Source: Pseudomonas fluorescens HK44
GTDB lineage: Bacteria; Pseudomonadota; Gammaproteobacteria; Pseudomonadales; Pseudomonadaceae
Reading direction: 5' to 3'
Assembly (NCBI RefSeq): GCF_000217955.3
Contig: NZ_AFOY02000015.1
Location: forward strand, 620,001 to 684,000
DNA: 64,000 bases
Positions 9,181-17,635 of the stretch are shown here, piece by piece (the first letter of the stretch is position 1; every line of letters starts with the position of its first letter). The notes beneath the pieces were generated by a model. The model made no database searches, was not told the DNA's origin, and saw only the letters and a program-made list of their open reading frames with translations. The position numbers and the translations under genes were made by a program.

Positions 9181-9260
9181 AGCCAAATTATTGTTTGGCT
9201 GGTGGTAATTATGGCGGGCTTATATCGTGACGCTCTCAATTGTCGTCAACTATTGAGAGC
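9181..9260. terminator. Two successive hairpins after the LysR remnant
   Basis: First hairpin at 9181-9200: AGCCAAA pairs with TTTGGCT. Second at 9232-9260: GCTCTCAAT pairs with ATTGAGAGC around an 11-base loop. They lie between the LysR remnant and the end of the small lipoprotein gene coming the other way, so one or both may serve as terminators. Confidence 0.45.
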
Positions 9261-9301
9261 AGGGGAGCACTTAATGAGGAGAGTGCCCCGCTTGATTCAG
9301 G

Positions 9302-9433
9302 TCAACGGCGGTAGTAGCCATCATGGTGGTAGCGGTGGTCGCCATGCCAGCCACCTCCACATGGGAAACATACACAACCGCTCATGGTCAGGATAATCAG
9401 CAGGGGAATCAGCAGTGTGATTCGACGGAACAT
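9302..9433 (-). CDS. Small lipoprotein-like peptide, 43 residues
   Basis: The ATG at 9433 follows a ribosome-binding site (GAGG about ten bases upstream) and opens a 43-codon frame. It starts MFRRITLLIPLLIILTMSGC, a short lipoprotein signal peptide with the lipobox MSGC. The rest is Cys-, Gly-, His- and Tyr-rich (CVCFPCGGGWHGDHRYHHDG). A peptide of this kind could be a small outer-membrane or periplasmic lipoprotein, and the His/Cys content hints at metal binding. I know no named family. The signal peptide and ribosome-binding site make it more likely real than chance. Confidence 0.6.
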   Translation of the reverse strand: MFRRITLLIPLLIILTMSGCVCFPCGGGWHGDHRYHHDGYYRR

Positions 9434-9590
9434 TTCTCAATCCTCATCGTTTGAACCGCATGCAGCCAAAATGCTTCATGGGCTGTAACATGAGACCCCG
9501 CTTGCAGCCGCTCATCCCCGAAGAAACGTATGAGCTTGGCATGCATCACGATACAAACCGGATACATATTTTCAGGTTCAGGAACCCGCA

Positions 9591-9779
9591 ATGACCCAGT
9601 CGCAACGTTTGAAATATTCGATTCTGATCTCCCTTGTCGTACTGGGGATCATGCTTGGTCTGTCGTACATGCAGAACGCTGGAATGATCAGCGAAAAACT
9701 GTTCCAGTACATCGCCATTGGCGTTGCGGTGATCGTCGTAGTGATCAACGGTGTGATGCGTCGCAAGGTCAAACCTTAA
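9591..9779 (+). CDS. Small inner-membrane protein, 62 residues, unknown function
   Basis: A 62-residue protein with two hydrophobic segments, about residues 9-26 (YSILISLVVLGIMLGLSY) and 38-54 (LFQYIAIGVAVIVVVIN), and a basic C-terminus (MRRKVKP), which predicts a two-pass membrane protein with both ends in the cytoplasm. It resembles small hypothetical proteins seen in Pseudomonas genomes, but I cannot name a function. It ends 15 bases before the stop of the convergent Fur-like gene. Confidence 0.7.
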   Translation: MTQSQRLKYSILISLVVLGIMLGLSYMQNAGMISEKLFQYIAIGVAVIVVVINGVMRRKVKP

Positions 9780-9794
9780 GCGACGCGGTACGCG

Positions 9795-10172
9795 TTACTG
9801 GTTGCCGTAGAGCACGGCTGCGGCTTGCGGGTGCAGGCTGAAGCTCTTGTCTTCGTTCAAGACAATCACACCTTCGCTGCACAACCGCTTCAATACTTCG
9901 CGAACGCTGAGAAAGGACAGGGGAATACCCAGGTCCAGCAAGTGGCTGTGCACGCTGCGCACTCCCAGCGGACGATCGTTTTCCACGGCGGTCAGTAGCG
10001 CGTCGATCACTTTCAGGCGAATCAGGCTGGTTCGCAGGCCGAAGCTCTTGAGCAACTGCCTGATGCGCTCGTTGTTGTGGCGTTCAGCATTTTTGGTGAA
10101 CGCGCGAGCGTCCAGGCTCGGCGAACCGTTTGCCGCAGGGTTGCCATCCGTTGGCAGTTGCGAGTTGTACAT
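9795..10172 (-). CDS. Fur-like winged-helix regulator (Fe2+/Zn2+ uptake regulator-like)
   Basis: A 125-residue protein whose residues 35-115 look like the winged-helix domain of the Fur family: LLKSFGLRTSLIRLKVIDALL, then GVRSVHSHLLDLGIPLSFLSVREVLKRLCSEGVI, ending in KSFSLHPQ. The C-terminal dimerisation domain with the Fur metal-binding His/Cys residues is absent, so it is a DNA-binding module without the usual metal site. Similar short proteins are annotated in Pseudomonas as Fe2+/Zn2+ uptake regulation proteins. What it regulates is unknown; no metal transport gene is adjacent. Confidence 0.7.
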   Translation of the reverse strand: MYNSQLPTDGNPAANGSPSLDARAFTKNAERHNNERIRQLLKSFGLRTSLIRLKVIDALLTAVENDRPLGVRSVHSHLLDLGIPLSFLSVREVLKRLCSEGVIVLNEDKSFSLHPQAAAVLYGNQ

Positions 10173-10398
10173 GCAAAAACTCCTTTTCAGAGCCTGATCA
10201 GGAAAAAAGTGATGGGTGCTCTCATTGATTTATAACGAATGAGCTGCGCAAATCATGAGGGCTGGTATGTAGAAAATTTGTCGGAACCACGTCAGCACAA
10301 GGTGAGATGCGCTGTTTTATCGGGGTCTGCGCCATTAAATTTTTTTCATGTTGATTCGTTACTTTGCCAAGGCACATTAACGTGCAGCCAGGCCAAAT

Positions 10399-10432
10399 GA
10401 AGGCCGCGACCCTCATCAGGGTTGCGGCCTTC
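10399..10432. terminator. Strong rho-independent type hairpin
   Basis: Fifteen-base-pair stem, GAAGGCCGCGACCCT against its complement with one G-T pair, around a CATC loop. It overlaps the stop of the frameshifted small gene and so terminates the toxin transcription unit coming from the right. On the plus side it is followed by a short T-run (GTTTT). Confidence 0.75.
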
Positions 10433-10600
10433 AGCGTTTTAGCGGCAGTTGCGGCAGGGAATTGATCACCGGATTTCCATCGGCGTTTTGGCTCAGGTAT
10501 ACGGGCAGTACCTGGGCCAGAGAGGGCCCAGCGTTTTCAGCTCGCTGATGTTGTAAATGCCGCCAACGCGAAGCATGCCGGTGGCCGTGTCCGCGAGCAT
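10431..10600 (-). pseudogene. Small unrecognised gene with a frameshift, downstream of the toxin
   Basis: An ATG at 10600, preceded by AAGGG, opens the frame MLADTATGMLRVGGIYN then ISELKTLGP, which stops at 10493. From the GP position a neighbouring frame continues with protein-like composition (SLAQVLPVYLSQNADG, then NPVINSLPQLPLKR) to the TGA at 10431, where the terminator sits. One indel near 10525 would join them into a product of about 56 residues. It starts 26 bases after the toxin stop. I do not recognise the family; a role tied to the toxin, such as immunity, is only a guess from position. Confidence 0.45.
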
Positions 10601-10626
10601 TACCCTTCACGTTTGATTCACGGGCA

Positions 10627-13392
10627 TCAATTTTCAGCCAAAGGCACCGGGTCGAGTTGACGTCCCATTTCACAGACCAGACGTGCGACAGAGTCGGCAT
10701 TGCGAAGGATGGTGTCGATCCGCCGATCCGCTGAAGCCCGGTCGCGAAACACTCTGCGGGCGTCGTTCAGATTGCGGGTGCCGGTGATGGTCTTGATCTG
10801 ATCACTCAGATTTTTGGCGGCAGGAATGTCATCGAGGTCCTGCCAGGTTTTCTGCGCGCTGTTCCAGTAGGCGAACAATTCATTGACGGGGGTCTGCATT
10901 GACAATGCCTCGCGCTGAAATTGCTCCAGATGCCGTTTCAACTCGCTTGCTTGAGCGGTGAGTGGCGAGATCAGGTCGCTGAAGGGTCTTCGCGATTCCA
11001 GGGAAGCGATATCCAGCGTATTGGAAAACAGGTGCGAGAACTCGTGGATAAGCGTCGCCGCCCGGGCATGGCCATTGATGTCGAAAGGCGCCGTCAGCGA
11101 ATGCTCGTATCGTTCCAGGCCTTGATTGAAGAAAGTCTCTGTAAAGTGCACTTTCTGTTGTTGATCATCGTCGAACACGAAGGCGATCAAGCCTTCCCAG
11201 GGATAACGGTTTGAACCGACGACAAAACGCTTGTGATCGAGTTTGTCCAGTGTCGGATCTACCAGTGCCTTGCACAGTGGAACAATGGTTGCCTTGATTT
11301 TATCCAGAAGGGATTGATCGATCGTCGGCACATCAAAAAACGCTTTGAGAAAGCCATCCAGCCGTGTTCCGGGCGTGACGGTTCTTAATTGAACCAGATT
11401 GTGCAGGCTGTTGAATGCATATGAACGGGCCAGATCCAGCGACTGGACAATCATCCGGGCCCTTTGCGGGTAGAGCTGACGGATGGCCTCCATGCCTTGA
11501 GCCTCTATGTTGATGTGTTTTCGCGCCCTGAAGCGGGACTGGTACTGGTTGTACATTTGAGACATGGTTTTACCGAAATGAACGGTATGCACGTCCGGAT
11601 CCAGCACCCACTGCGTGCCGCTGTTCTGCAGATAAGGGCCTTGTCGTTGATCATCGACGATTCGTGGTGCCACACCGAATTTTTCGATCCGGAAAACCTT
11701 TCCGTCGACCGGGGCATATTTGTGCCTGGTTTTTGAATCGAGGTAAGTGCCGTCGACAGCCTTGGCACCCAGTTTTTTCAACTCGATGGCAGTGGCTTCA
11801 AAGGATTGCAGCAGAGTGCGAGAAGGCGAGGTGAGATCGACCTTGGCAATGTCGGTGGCAACGAAAGGCTTTTCGACGACAGGTCCGCTGTGCACAACCG
11901 GCTCAGCGGTCGAAGCGCCTGGTTGATGCAACAACTTGCCCAGTGTCGCCATTTGCGACACACCATTGATAAAAGTCTTGAGCGCAGTCTTCCAATGATG
12001 GTCCTGCAGGGCCTCGGCCGACTGTTTGAATGACGTATAACTTTCCCACAGAAGGCGCGGGATCGCCAGTTTGCCTGGCAGAAACTCTATGCCGTACCTG
12101 AAGCCTTTGCTAAACAACGCCTTGAGCGCCTCCCAGTCAGACTGCCCGGCAGGTTGCGATTGACTGTCAAGCATGTGTGACAACAGCGTTTTGTTATCGA
12201 TGAACAGTTGATGCAACAGATTTCCATCGATAGGACTGGACGCCAGTCGAATGTCAGTATCGTGGCTGCCTGCCAGCAAATTTTTGTAGGTGGCCTTATG
12301 CGGATCCGGCAGGCGCCTGATCAGCAGATCCTGCAATGCCCCCGGAAGGTTGATTGCGCTCAGGACGCTGGCTTCATTTTCATACTCGGTGATCCCCAGA
12401 TGCCTGTCGTATGGCGCGTACAGAATCTGCGGTGTCGTAGCGGACTCCCCGATCAGGTAGAGCCCTAGTGTCTTGACGGCCGCGGCGCCTTCCGTCGCGA
12501 TCAGCTCCAAGGGACGCACGATTGCGTTGGCGCCCGTTACCGCTGCACGTGCCAGGGCATCCGGCATGTCCAGAACTTGCTGAACCAAGCCGAAGCCGCG
12601 TTCGGAAAGTTTTCCCTGAAGCTTCAGCGCGTGGGCATGCAACAGCAGTTGCCAGGGCAGTTGCTTGATGAATCGGAGCTGGCGGGTCGCGATATCTGGC
12701 GCGTCGATCGCCAATGCGTCTGAAAGAAATTGACGATAGGTCGCCTTGATGCCCAGCTGCAGCAAAAGCCTTTTGACTGCGCTGGCATCAAGGTCCGTCG
12801 GCAGCGTCTGAGCGATTTTCGAGGCAATGCTGAATCCGGTGTTTTGCAATGTATTGGTAGGGTCCAGCGCAAAATCGGTCAATGTTCGCGCAGGACCGGC
12901 CAGCGCCAGATTGGGCGTCACCCACAGCTGATCCGGATCGAGATTGGCTCCCGGATATTGCATGGTCAACAGCGTTTTCAGCTGTTCGCGGGCATAGTCG
13001 GTCAGCGGCTTAAAGCCATGCAGGTAGTCTTTGCCGCTCTCTATGCTGTGGCGTAATTGCTCCAGTATCTCTACGTGTCGCAGCACTTCACGCTCAGGCG
13101 CCGCCCCTAGCCAGACGGGAAGTGACTGTTGCGTGACGATTCCCTCGGCAATCTGCATCGCACGCTGAAGGTTGAGTTGGGTGGGAGTCTGTTTGTGTTG
13201 TTCAAAATCAGCTCGCACCACCGAAGTGGGCAATTCAAGTGAGTGGGTGTGCCTTCGGGCGTTCAGGTACTGTTCGATGGCTGACTGTTGACGCTCCTGA
13301 AGCATATTGCTTTCAATCAATCGAAAAGGCCCAAGCGTGTAGGTTCGGTGTGGGCGATATGGCGTGCGAGGGAGATTTTCCAGGAGCAACAT
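10627..13392 (-). CDS. C-terminal part of a DUF6543-like giant toxin, with HExxH metallopeptidase-like motif
   Basis: This 921-residue frame is the second part of one very large gene. The same frame is open back to the TAA at 13459-13461, so only that codon separates it from the upstream 665-residue part. The combined product would be about 1,609 residues, similar to the large Pseudomonas proteins annotated as DUF6543 or dermonecrotic-toxin-domain proteins. Near the C-terminus LIHEFSHLFSNTLD contains HEFSH (residues 783-787, bases 11032-11046), a zinc-peptidase HExxH signature, after the conserved-looking NRYPWEGLIAFVFDDDQQQ. There is no signal peptide. If the stop is real, this part could be made only by reinitiation at ATG 13392, which has no good ribosome-binding site. 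Confidence 0.65.
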   Translation of the reverse strand: MLLLENLPRTPYRPHRTYTLGPFRLIESNMLQERQQSAIEQYLNARRHTHSLELPTSVVRADFEQHKQTPTQLNLQRAMQIAEGIVTQQSLPVWLGAAPEREVLRHVEILEQLRHSIESGKDYLHGFKPLTDYAREQLKTLLTMQYPGANLDPDQLWVTPNLALAGPARTLTDFALDPTNTLQNTGFSIASKIAQTLPTDLDASAVKRLLLQLGIKATYRQFLSDALAIDAPDIATRQLRFIKQLPWQLLLHAHALKLQGKLSERGFGLVQQVLDMPDALARAAVTGANAIVRPLELIATEGAAAVKTLGLYLIGESATTPQILYAPYDRHLGITEYENEASVLSAINLPGALQDLLIRRLPDPHKATYKNLLAGSHDTDIRLASSPIDGNLLHQLFIDNKTLLSHMLDSQSQPAGQSDWEALKALFSKGFRYGIEFLPGKLAIPRLLWESYTSFKQSAEALQDHHWKTALKTFINGVSQMATLGKLLHQPGASTAEPVVHSGPVVEKPFVATDIAKVDLTSPSRTLLQSFEATAIELKKLGAKAVDGTYLDSKTRHKYAPVDGKVFRIEKFGVAPRIVDDQRQGPYLQNSGTQWVLDPDVHTVHFGKTMSQMYNQYQSRFRARKHINIEAQGMEAIRQLYPQRARMIVQSLDLARSYAFNSLHNLVQLRTVTPGTRLDGFLKAFFDVPTIDQSLLDKIKATIVPLCKALVDPTLDKLDHKRFVVGSNRYPWEGLIAFVFDDDQQQKVHFTETFFNQGLERYEHSLTAPFDINGHARAATLIHEFSHLFSNTLDIASLESRRPFSDLISPLTAQASELKRHLEQFQREALSMQTPVNELFAYWNSAQKTWQDLDDIPAAKNLSDQIKTITGTRNLNDARRVFRDRASADRRIDTILRNADSVARLVCEMGRQLDPVPLAEN

Positions 13393-13458
13393 TCGTTGCT
13401 CGTCATCCAGGAGGCGCCTGCCCAGCTCGACCTTGACGCTGGTGACGGAACTGAAGGT

Positions 13459-15456
13459 TTAGAGCCCGCGCCCGGGTGTCCACAGGATCGCCCGACCGGA
13501 GTGTAACGGGTCAAGCCCGCCACGCTCGGTCAGCAAAAAGCAGTTGGCCAGCGGCATCAGATCCGGCTCAGTCGAGCACTCAAGCGTCAACGACCAGGCA
13601 TCCGGCCGAAACCCGTGCAGCGCTTCCCTTTGATTTCGTGTCGGTTTGTCGGGGTTTAGCAGTGTATCGAGCATGGCCTTTTCGTCTGCACGGAGTGTCT
13701 TGGTGCTCACTCTCAGTGTGGCTTCACCGCGGATTCCCACCGACATTGCATGGGCGAGATCGGCCTTGATGGTCTCCAGAAAGGTGCCTTGTTGTTCAAC
13801 GCTGCCTGAAGGTTGGGCCGCTGTTTTCAGATCAAGTGACGATTGAACGCTTTGAAATGTTTTTAGCGACAGGGCGGCCTTTTCAGCCAGCAAGACCGAA
13901 GGGCGATTGTCGCCGGAAATCAGCGGGCGCGTGCTCCAGCGCTCCGTGGTTGCCGTCTCCAGCAATTGATGGTCGAGCATGCCACGCACATCCAGTGCCT
14001 GGTCGAACAAGGCCTGGACATCAATGGCGTCATCGCTGTGTCGGCAGGTGTCCAGTGCATTCGTGATGCTGTCTTGTTGCTTGGCGATGATGTCGTCGAC
14101 CATGTCGTGAAAGACCGGACCGAACATTGGTACTCCCGACACCTCAGGCTTGTCGAAGCCCAGAAACACGTCACGCTGTTGCCGTGTCAGCAAGCTGTAC
14201 AGTTCGTCCTCGTGTCCGGCTGACCTGACCATGGTTTGTATGATCGCTTTAAGGTCCGCGTAATCTTTCAGGACCTGCAAGCCATTGGACTGGGTATACA
14301 GATAAGCCATGGAGTCGCTGTTCAGCATCATGGCGCCAGCAAGTTCGACGAAATGCTCGCGGTGTTCCCATATGCGGATTTTTTCCGGCTTCAGGTCGCT
14401 GGCAGCGTTGCTGCGTATAGCGCTTTCGTGGTCGAGGAGTGCGGTTAATGCCAGGCTTTGCTCAGGGCTGATGATTGCGTCCTGGCGCTTCAACAACAGA
14501 TCCGTTCGGGCCTTGTCGCTCATGGCTTGAGCAAAGAAGTCCCGGCGAGAAACACCCGTACGAGTGTCTGTTGCCCAATAGACCCGCAGCAGACTTGCCA
14601 GCATGGGCGTCAAACTTGCGGCGAGCTCCTTTGTGGCCTGCTCCCACTGATACTGTTGGACCGGGTTAACGGGGGAGGAGGGTTGTAGAGGATGGGTGAA
14701 CTCGCGAACCTGTCCCGAAGGCCATGTCTGATGCAGGTAAAGACGCAGTAGCGCATCACTCAGGGGCATGGAGTCCACCTGGTGTCGAGCGGTGGTTGTG
14801 TTCGTCGTTCCAGCGGCCCGGCTTTCAACGAAAAAGCTGACATGGGTGGCGCTTTGATCGAGCCTGGGAAAGGACTTGCGCAGCGCGTTGTTGAGCAATT
14901 GATTGAGCATGGCCGTCAGTGTCGGTATTGCACTCAGCTCTTGGAGCATGAGCTCGACATTTTTACGATGGCACTGTTTCAGAATACGGGTCTGATCTTC
15001 GAATACCAGACCGTCGATGACTTGGCCTGCCACTGTGAAAGCGTCGTTGATACCCAGCGCATTGCGTCGGGATATGGGGAGAAAACGCAATAAATCCACG
15101 CGTTCCGTAGTTTTTTTCAAGTCTTCGGCCAGAGCCTTTAAAAGCGCCTGTGGATCGTCGAACTTTTGCAGCCCTCCATAGGGTGTGTAGAGGATTGCCT
15201 GTGTGCCGTTGGGCGCCGGGTGCATCATGAAGCTGCCCGCAAGGGGCTCGGCGTCTGAACCTGCGGCCTTCAGCATGATGTTCTCTACGGTCATCGGCGA
15301 GGTTTGCGCCGAACGAAGCGCGTGGGTCGCCAGTTCAACGGTACGCAGCCAGGATAGGTCCGCGAGTGTGAAACCCATGGCCCTGATGCGTGGGCTCAAT
15401 AGTCTGGTGTCGTGCAATGCTTCCGGAAAAAAAAGCGGTAACGAATCGTCAGTCAT
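13459..15456 (-). CDS. N-terminal part of the same giant toxin, ending at an in-frame TAA
   Basis: This 665-residue frame starts at ATG 15456 with MTDDSLPLFFPEALHD and ends SGRAILWTPGRGL at TAA 13459-13461. The next codons in the same frame read TFSSVTSVKVELGRRLLDDE and lead straight into the downstream part, so one nonsense codon, not a frameshift, splits the gene. GAA to TAA is the simplest single change. The region is largely helical with no membrane segment or signal peptide visible. The family link (DUF6543-like, toxin-associated) rests on overall resemblance such as LWTPGRGL and on size, not on a catalytic motif in this part. Confidence 0.65.
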   Translation of the reverse strand: MTDDSLPLFFPEALHDTRLLSPRIRAMGFTLADLSWLRTVELATHALRSAQTSPMTVENIMLKAAGSDAEPLAGSFMMHPAPNGTQAILYTPYGGLQKFDDPQALLKALAEDLKKTTERVDLLRFLPISRRNALGINDAFTVAGQVIDGLVFEDQTRILKQCHRKNVELMLQELSAIPTLTAMLNQLLNNALRKSFPRLDQSATHVSFFVESRAAGTTNTTTARHQVDSMPLSDALLRLYLHQTWPSGQVREFTHPLQPSSPVNPVQQYQWEQATKELAASLTPMLASLLRVYWATDTRTGVSRRDFFAQAMSDKARTDLLLKRQDAIISPEQSLALTALLDHESAIRSNAASDLKPEKIRIWEHREHFVELAGAMMLNSDSMAYLYTQSNGLQVLKDYADLKAIIQTMVRSAGHEDELYSLLTRQQRDVFLGFDKPEVSGVPMFGPVFHDMVDDIIAKQQDSITNALDTCRHSDDAIDVQALFDQALDVRGMLDHQLLETATTERWSTRPLISGDNRPSVLLAEKAALSLKTFQSVQSSLDLKTAAQPSGSVEQQGTFLETIKADLAHAMSVGIRGEATLRVSTKTLRADEKAMLDTLLNPDKPTRNQREALHGFRPDAWSLTLECSTEPDLMPLANCFLLTERGGLDPLHSGRAILWTPGRGL

Positions 15457-15708
15457 TGTATTTGCCTCAGCTGAAGCGACGGTTCTACGTCGCAGGAAGA
15501 AAGCGCAAGGCTAGAGTCGAGGCAGCCTCAAACGGTGGTAGATAGTTAGGGCATGTGCGGTGTTTGCATCGTTGATGATCAGGCCCGTGGCAGGTCTTGG
15601 CGTCGTTGAACGACGAAGGTTGACAGAGGGCTCGCAAAACGGTGTTTAATCAGCCCGTAAGGTCCCCGTACGCTGTTGCCCCCTCCAATAAAAAACCTGG
15701 AGCTTCAG

Positions 15709-16749
15709 ATGTCTGTGCCACACGATCATGCCGTCAATGCAGTCTCGCAACACTTGTCGTACGAAGAGTTGGTTGGCCTACTGGAATCGATATTTCTGAG
15801 GCATGGCACCAGCCCCGAGGTTGCCCGGGTGCTGGCGCAAAACTGTGCGGGCGCCGAACGCGATGGTGCCCACAGCCATGGAGTGTTCCGGATGCCCGGC
15901 TATGTCTCGACGCTGAACAGCGGCTGGGTCAATGGCAAGGCCGTTCCAGTGGTCGAGGATGTGGCCTCGGGTTTCGTCCGGGTGGACGCTGGCAACGGCT
16001 TCGCCCAACCGGCGTTGGCCGCAGGCCGCGAACTGTTGGTGGCGAAAGCCCGCAGCGCCGGCATCGCGGTCATGGCGATCCGCAATTCCCATCATTTCGC
16101 TGCACTGTGGCCGGACGTCGAACCCTTCGCCTATGAAGGTCTGGTGGCGCTGAGCGTGGTCAATAGCATGACCTGCGTGGTGCCGCACGGCGCTGATCGC
16201 CCGCTGTTTGGCACCAACCCGATTGCTTTCGCTGCACCCCGTGCGGGTGCGGACCCGATCGTGTTCGACCTGGCCACCAGTGCCATCGCCCATGGCGACG
16301 TGCAGATCGCTGCGCGCAAGGGCGAGCGTCTGCCACCGGGTATGGGTGTCGACAGCCTGGGCCAGCCCACGCAGGACCCGAAAGCGATTCTGGAGGGCGG
16401 TGCATTGCTGCCATTTGGCGGGCACAAAGGTTCGGCTTTGTCGATGATGGTCGAACTGCTGGCGGCGGCATTGACCGGAGGCAACTTCTCGTTCGAGTTC
16501 GACTGGTCGAATCATCCCGGGGCGAAAACCCCTTGGACCGGCCAGTTACTGATTGTGATCGACCCGAGCAAAGCCGCCGGGCAGAGCTTCGCCGAACGCA
16601 GTGAAGAACTGGTCAGGCAGATGCACGGCGTGGGGCTGCGACGCCTGCCGGGTGACCGCCGTCACCGCGAGCGGGCCAAGTCACAATCTGAAGGCATAGC
16701 GCTCGATGCGCAGACCCTGGCGCAATTGCGCGAACTGGCCGGTAATTGA
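15709..16749 (+). CDS. dpkA: Delta1-piperideine-2-carboxylate / pyrroline-2-carboxylate reductase, Ldh family
   Basis: DpkA uses NADPH to reduce Delta1-piperideine-2-carboxylate to L-pipecolate in D-lysine breakdown, and Delta1-pyrroline-2-carboxylate to L-proline in D-proline breakdown. The product has 346 residues. The lactate/malate dehydrogenase-2 family signature is clear: NCAGAERDGAHSHGVFRMPG near the N-terminus with the catalytic His, then IAVMAIRNSHHFAALWPDVE, NSMTCVVPHG, LFGTNPIAFAAP and LLPFGGHKGSALSMMVELLA. I chose ATG 15709 because GGAG lies a few bases upstream; an ATG 33 bases earlier lacks one. The genes around it are unrelated, so it seems to be a single-gene unit ended by the hairpin at 16802. 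Confidence 0.85.
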   Translation: MSVPHDHAVNAVSQHLSYEELVGLLESIFLRHGTSPEVARVLAQNCAGAERDGAHSHGVFRMPGYVSTLNSGWVNGKAVPVVEDVASGFVRVDAGNGFAQPALAAGRELLVAKARSAGIAVMAIRNSHHFAALWPDVEPFAYEGLVALSVVNSMTCVVPHGADRPLFGTNPIAFAAPRAGADPIVFDLATSAIAHGDVQIAARKGERLPPGMGVDSLGQPTQDPKAILEGGALLPFGGHKGSALSMMVELLAAALTGGNFSFEFDWSNHPGAKTPWTGQLLIVIDPSKAAGQSFAERSEELVRQMHGVGLRRLPGDRRHRERAKSQSEGIALDAQTLAQLRELAGN

Positions 16750-16801
16750 GCTGAAAAAGGCGAGCTATGGGTTTATTGCCAATTTGTTAGGACGCAGAAC
16801 C

Positions 16802-16852
16802 TGTGGGAGATTCTATGTTGCAGGACAACCCTGCAACATAGAATCTCCCACA
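16802..16852. terminator. Perfect 23-bp inverted repeat, terminator or REP-like element
   Basis: The arms at 16802-16824 and 16830-16852 are exact reverse complements around the loop ACAAC. The outer ends read TGTGGGAG / CTCCCACA, the same ends as many Pseudomonas REP elements. It sits between dpkA and the convergent DUF883 gene and can stop transcription from both sides. Confidence 0.75.
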
Positions 16853-16894
16853 TTAGATCGTTGCTGTTCGATGGGGGCGGGCGCCGTTGTTTCT

Positions 16895-17212
16895 TCAGCG
16901 ACGCCCCAGCAGCAACCCCACCACCAGGCCGAAACCGGCTGAAATCGCAACGGTTTGCCAAGGGTGACCGCCGATGTAGATTTCGGTCGCCTCGACCACC
17001 GGCCGGGTCCGCTCACGCACGCTGGAGACCGAATCGCGTGCCTGCCGCAGTTTCAGCGCCACTTGTTCGCGCAGGTTGTCAGCTTCCTCACCGACTAGCG
17101 AGGCACTGCTTTTGAGCAGTTTCTCTGACTCTTCGATCAGCGCTTGCAGCTCGCTGAAGACCTGATCCTTGATTTGCTCGTCGTTTGCGTGCACCGGGGT
17201 TTTTCGGGCCAT
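16895..17212 (-). CDS. DUF883 (ElaB/YqjD/YgaM-like) membrane-anchored protein
   Basis: A 105-residue protein of the DUF883 family, whose E. coli members ElaB and YqjD are stationary-phase, inner-membrane, ribosome-associated proteins. An amphipathic helical stretch (about residues 10-75, with QVFSELQALIEESEKLL and LREQVALKLRQAR) is followed by the C-terminal hallmark YIGGHPWQTVAISAGFGLVVG and the end LLLGRR, a glycine-rich membrane anchor. The start at ATG 17212 is preceded by AAGGAA, and the upstream open frame is not protein-like. Confidence 0.88.
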   Translation of the reverse strand: MARKTPVHANDEQIKDQVFSELQALIEESEKLLKSSASLVGEEADNLREQVALKLRQARDSVSSVRERTRPVVEATEIYIGGHPWQTVAISAGFGLVVGLLLGRR

Positions 17213-17377
17213 CAGGTGATTCCTTGCAGGTAAAGGGACAGTGATCAATGGAGTGTAGGCGCGGCGAAAAAGTTGCGGGCTTTTTGCCGTGAAACTCAAC
17301 GCCAATGGAAAATCTGCCTCTGGAGATTTCCACCTACAGTGTAAGATGTTGCCTATTTTATGCAGCAGGTAACTCCC

Positions 17378-17629
17378 ATGAGCTTCAATCTGGCCGACAA
17401 GCCCCTTGCCGAGCGCGCTGCGCTTGAAGATGAAAAGTCCCGTCTGTTCGATCTCTGGCAGAGCAACCTGGGCAAATCCAAAGGCGAAGCGGCACGCTTG
17501 TTCGGCGAGCGCTCCAAGCGCAAAGGTAAATGGGCCGAGTGGGTGCGCTCCGAACTGGACGCCATGTCACCGCCGGAATACGCGAACATGGTCCGCAGCG
17601 AAGTCAATCGCTTGATGGCCGCCAAGTAG
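17378..17629 (+). CDS. Conserved small protein of unknown function, 83 residues
   Basis: A charged soluble protein starting MSFNLADKPLAERAALEDE, rich in Lys, Arg and Glu and predicted helical, with WQSNLGKSKGEAARLFGER in the middle and a Trp pair (KGKWAEWVRSEL). I choose ATG 17378 over the ATG at 17360 because the MSFNLADKPL start looks natural for this kind of protein; no strong ribosome-binding site decides it. I know no function. It has no signal peptide or membrane segment. Confidence 0.7.
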   Translation: MSFNLADKPLAERAALEDEKSRLFDLWQSNLGKSKGEAARLFGERSKRKGKWAEWVRSELDAMSPPEYANMVRSEVNRLMAAK

Positions 17630-17635
17630 GCGCTT

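Noticed and set aside
10627..15456. Frameshift as the cause of the split toxin gene
   Set aside because: The codons on both sides of the TAA at 13459-13461 are in the same frame with no gap, so it is a nonsense codon.
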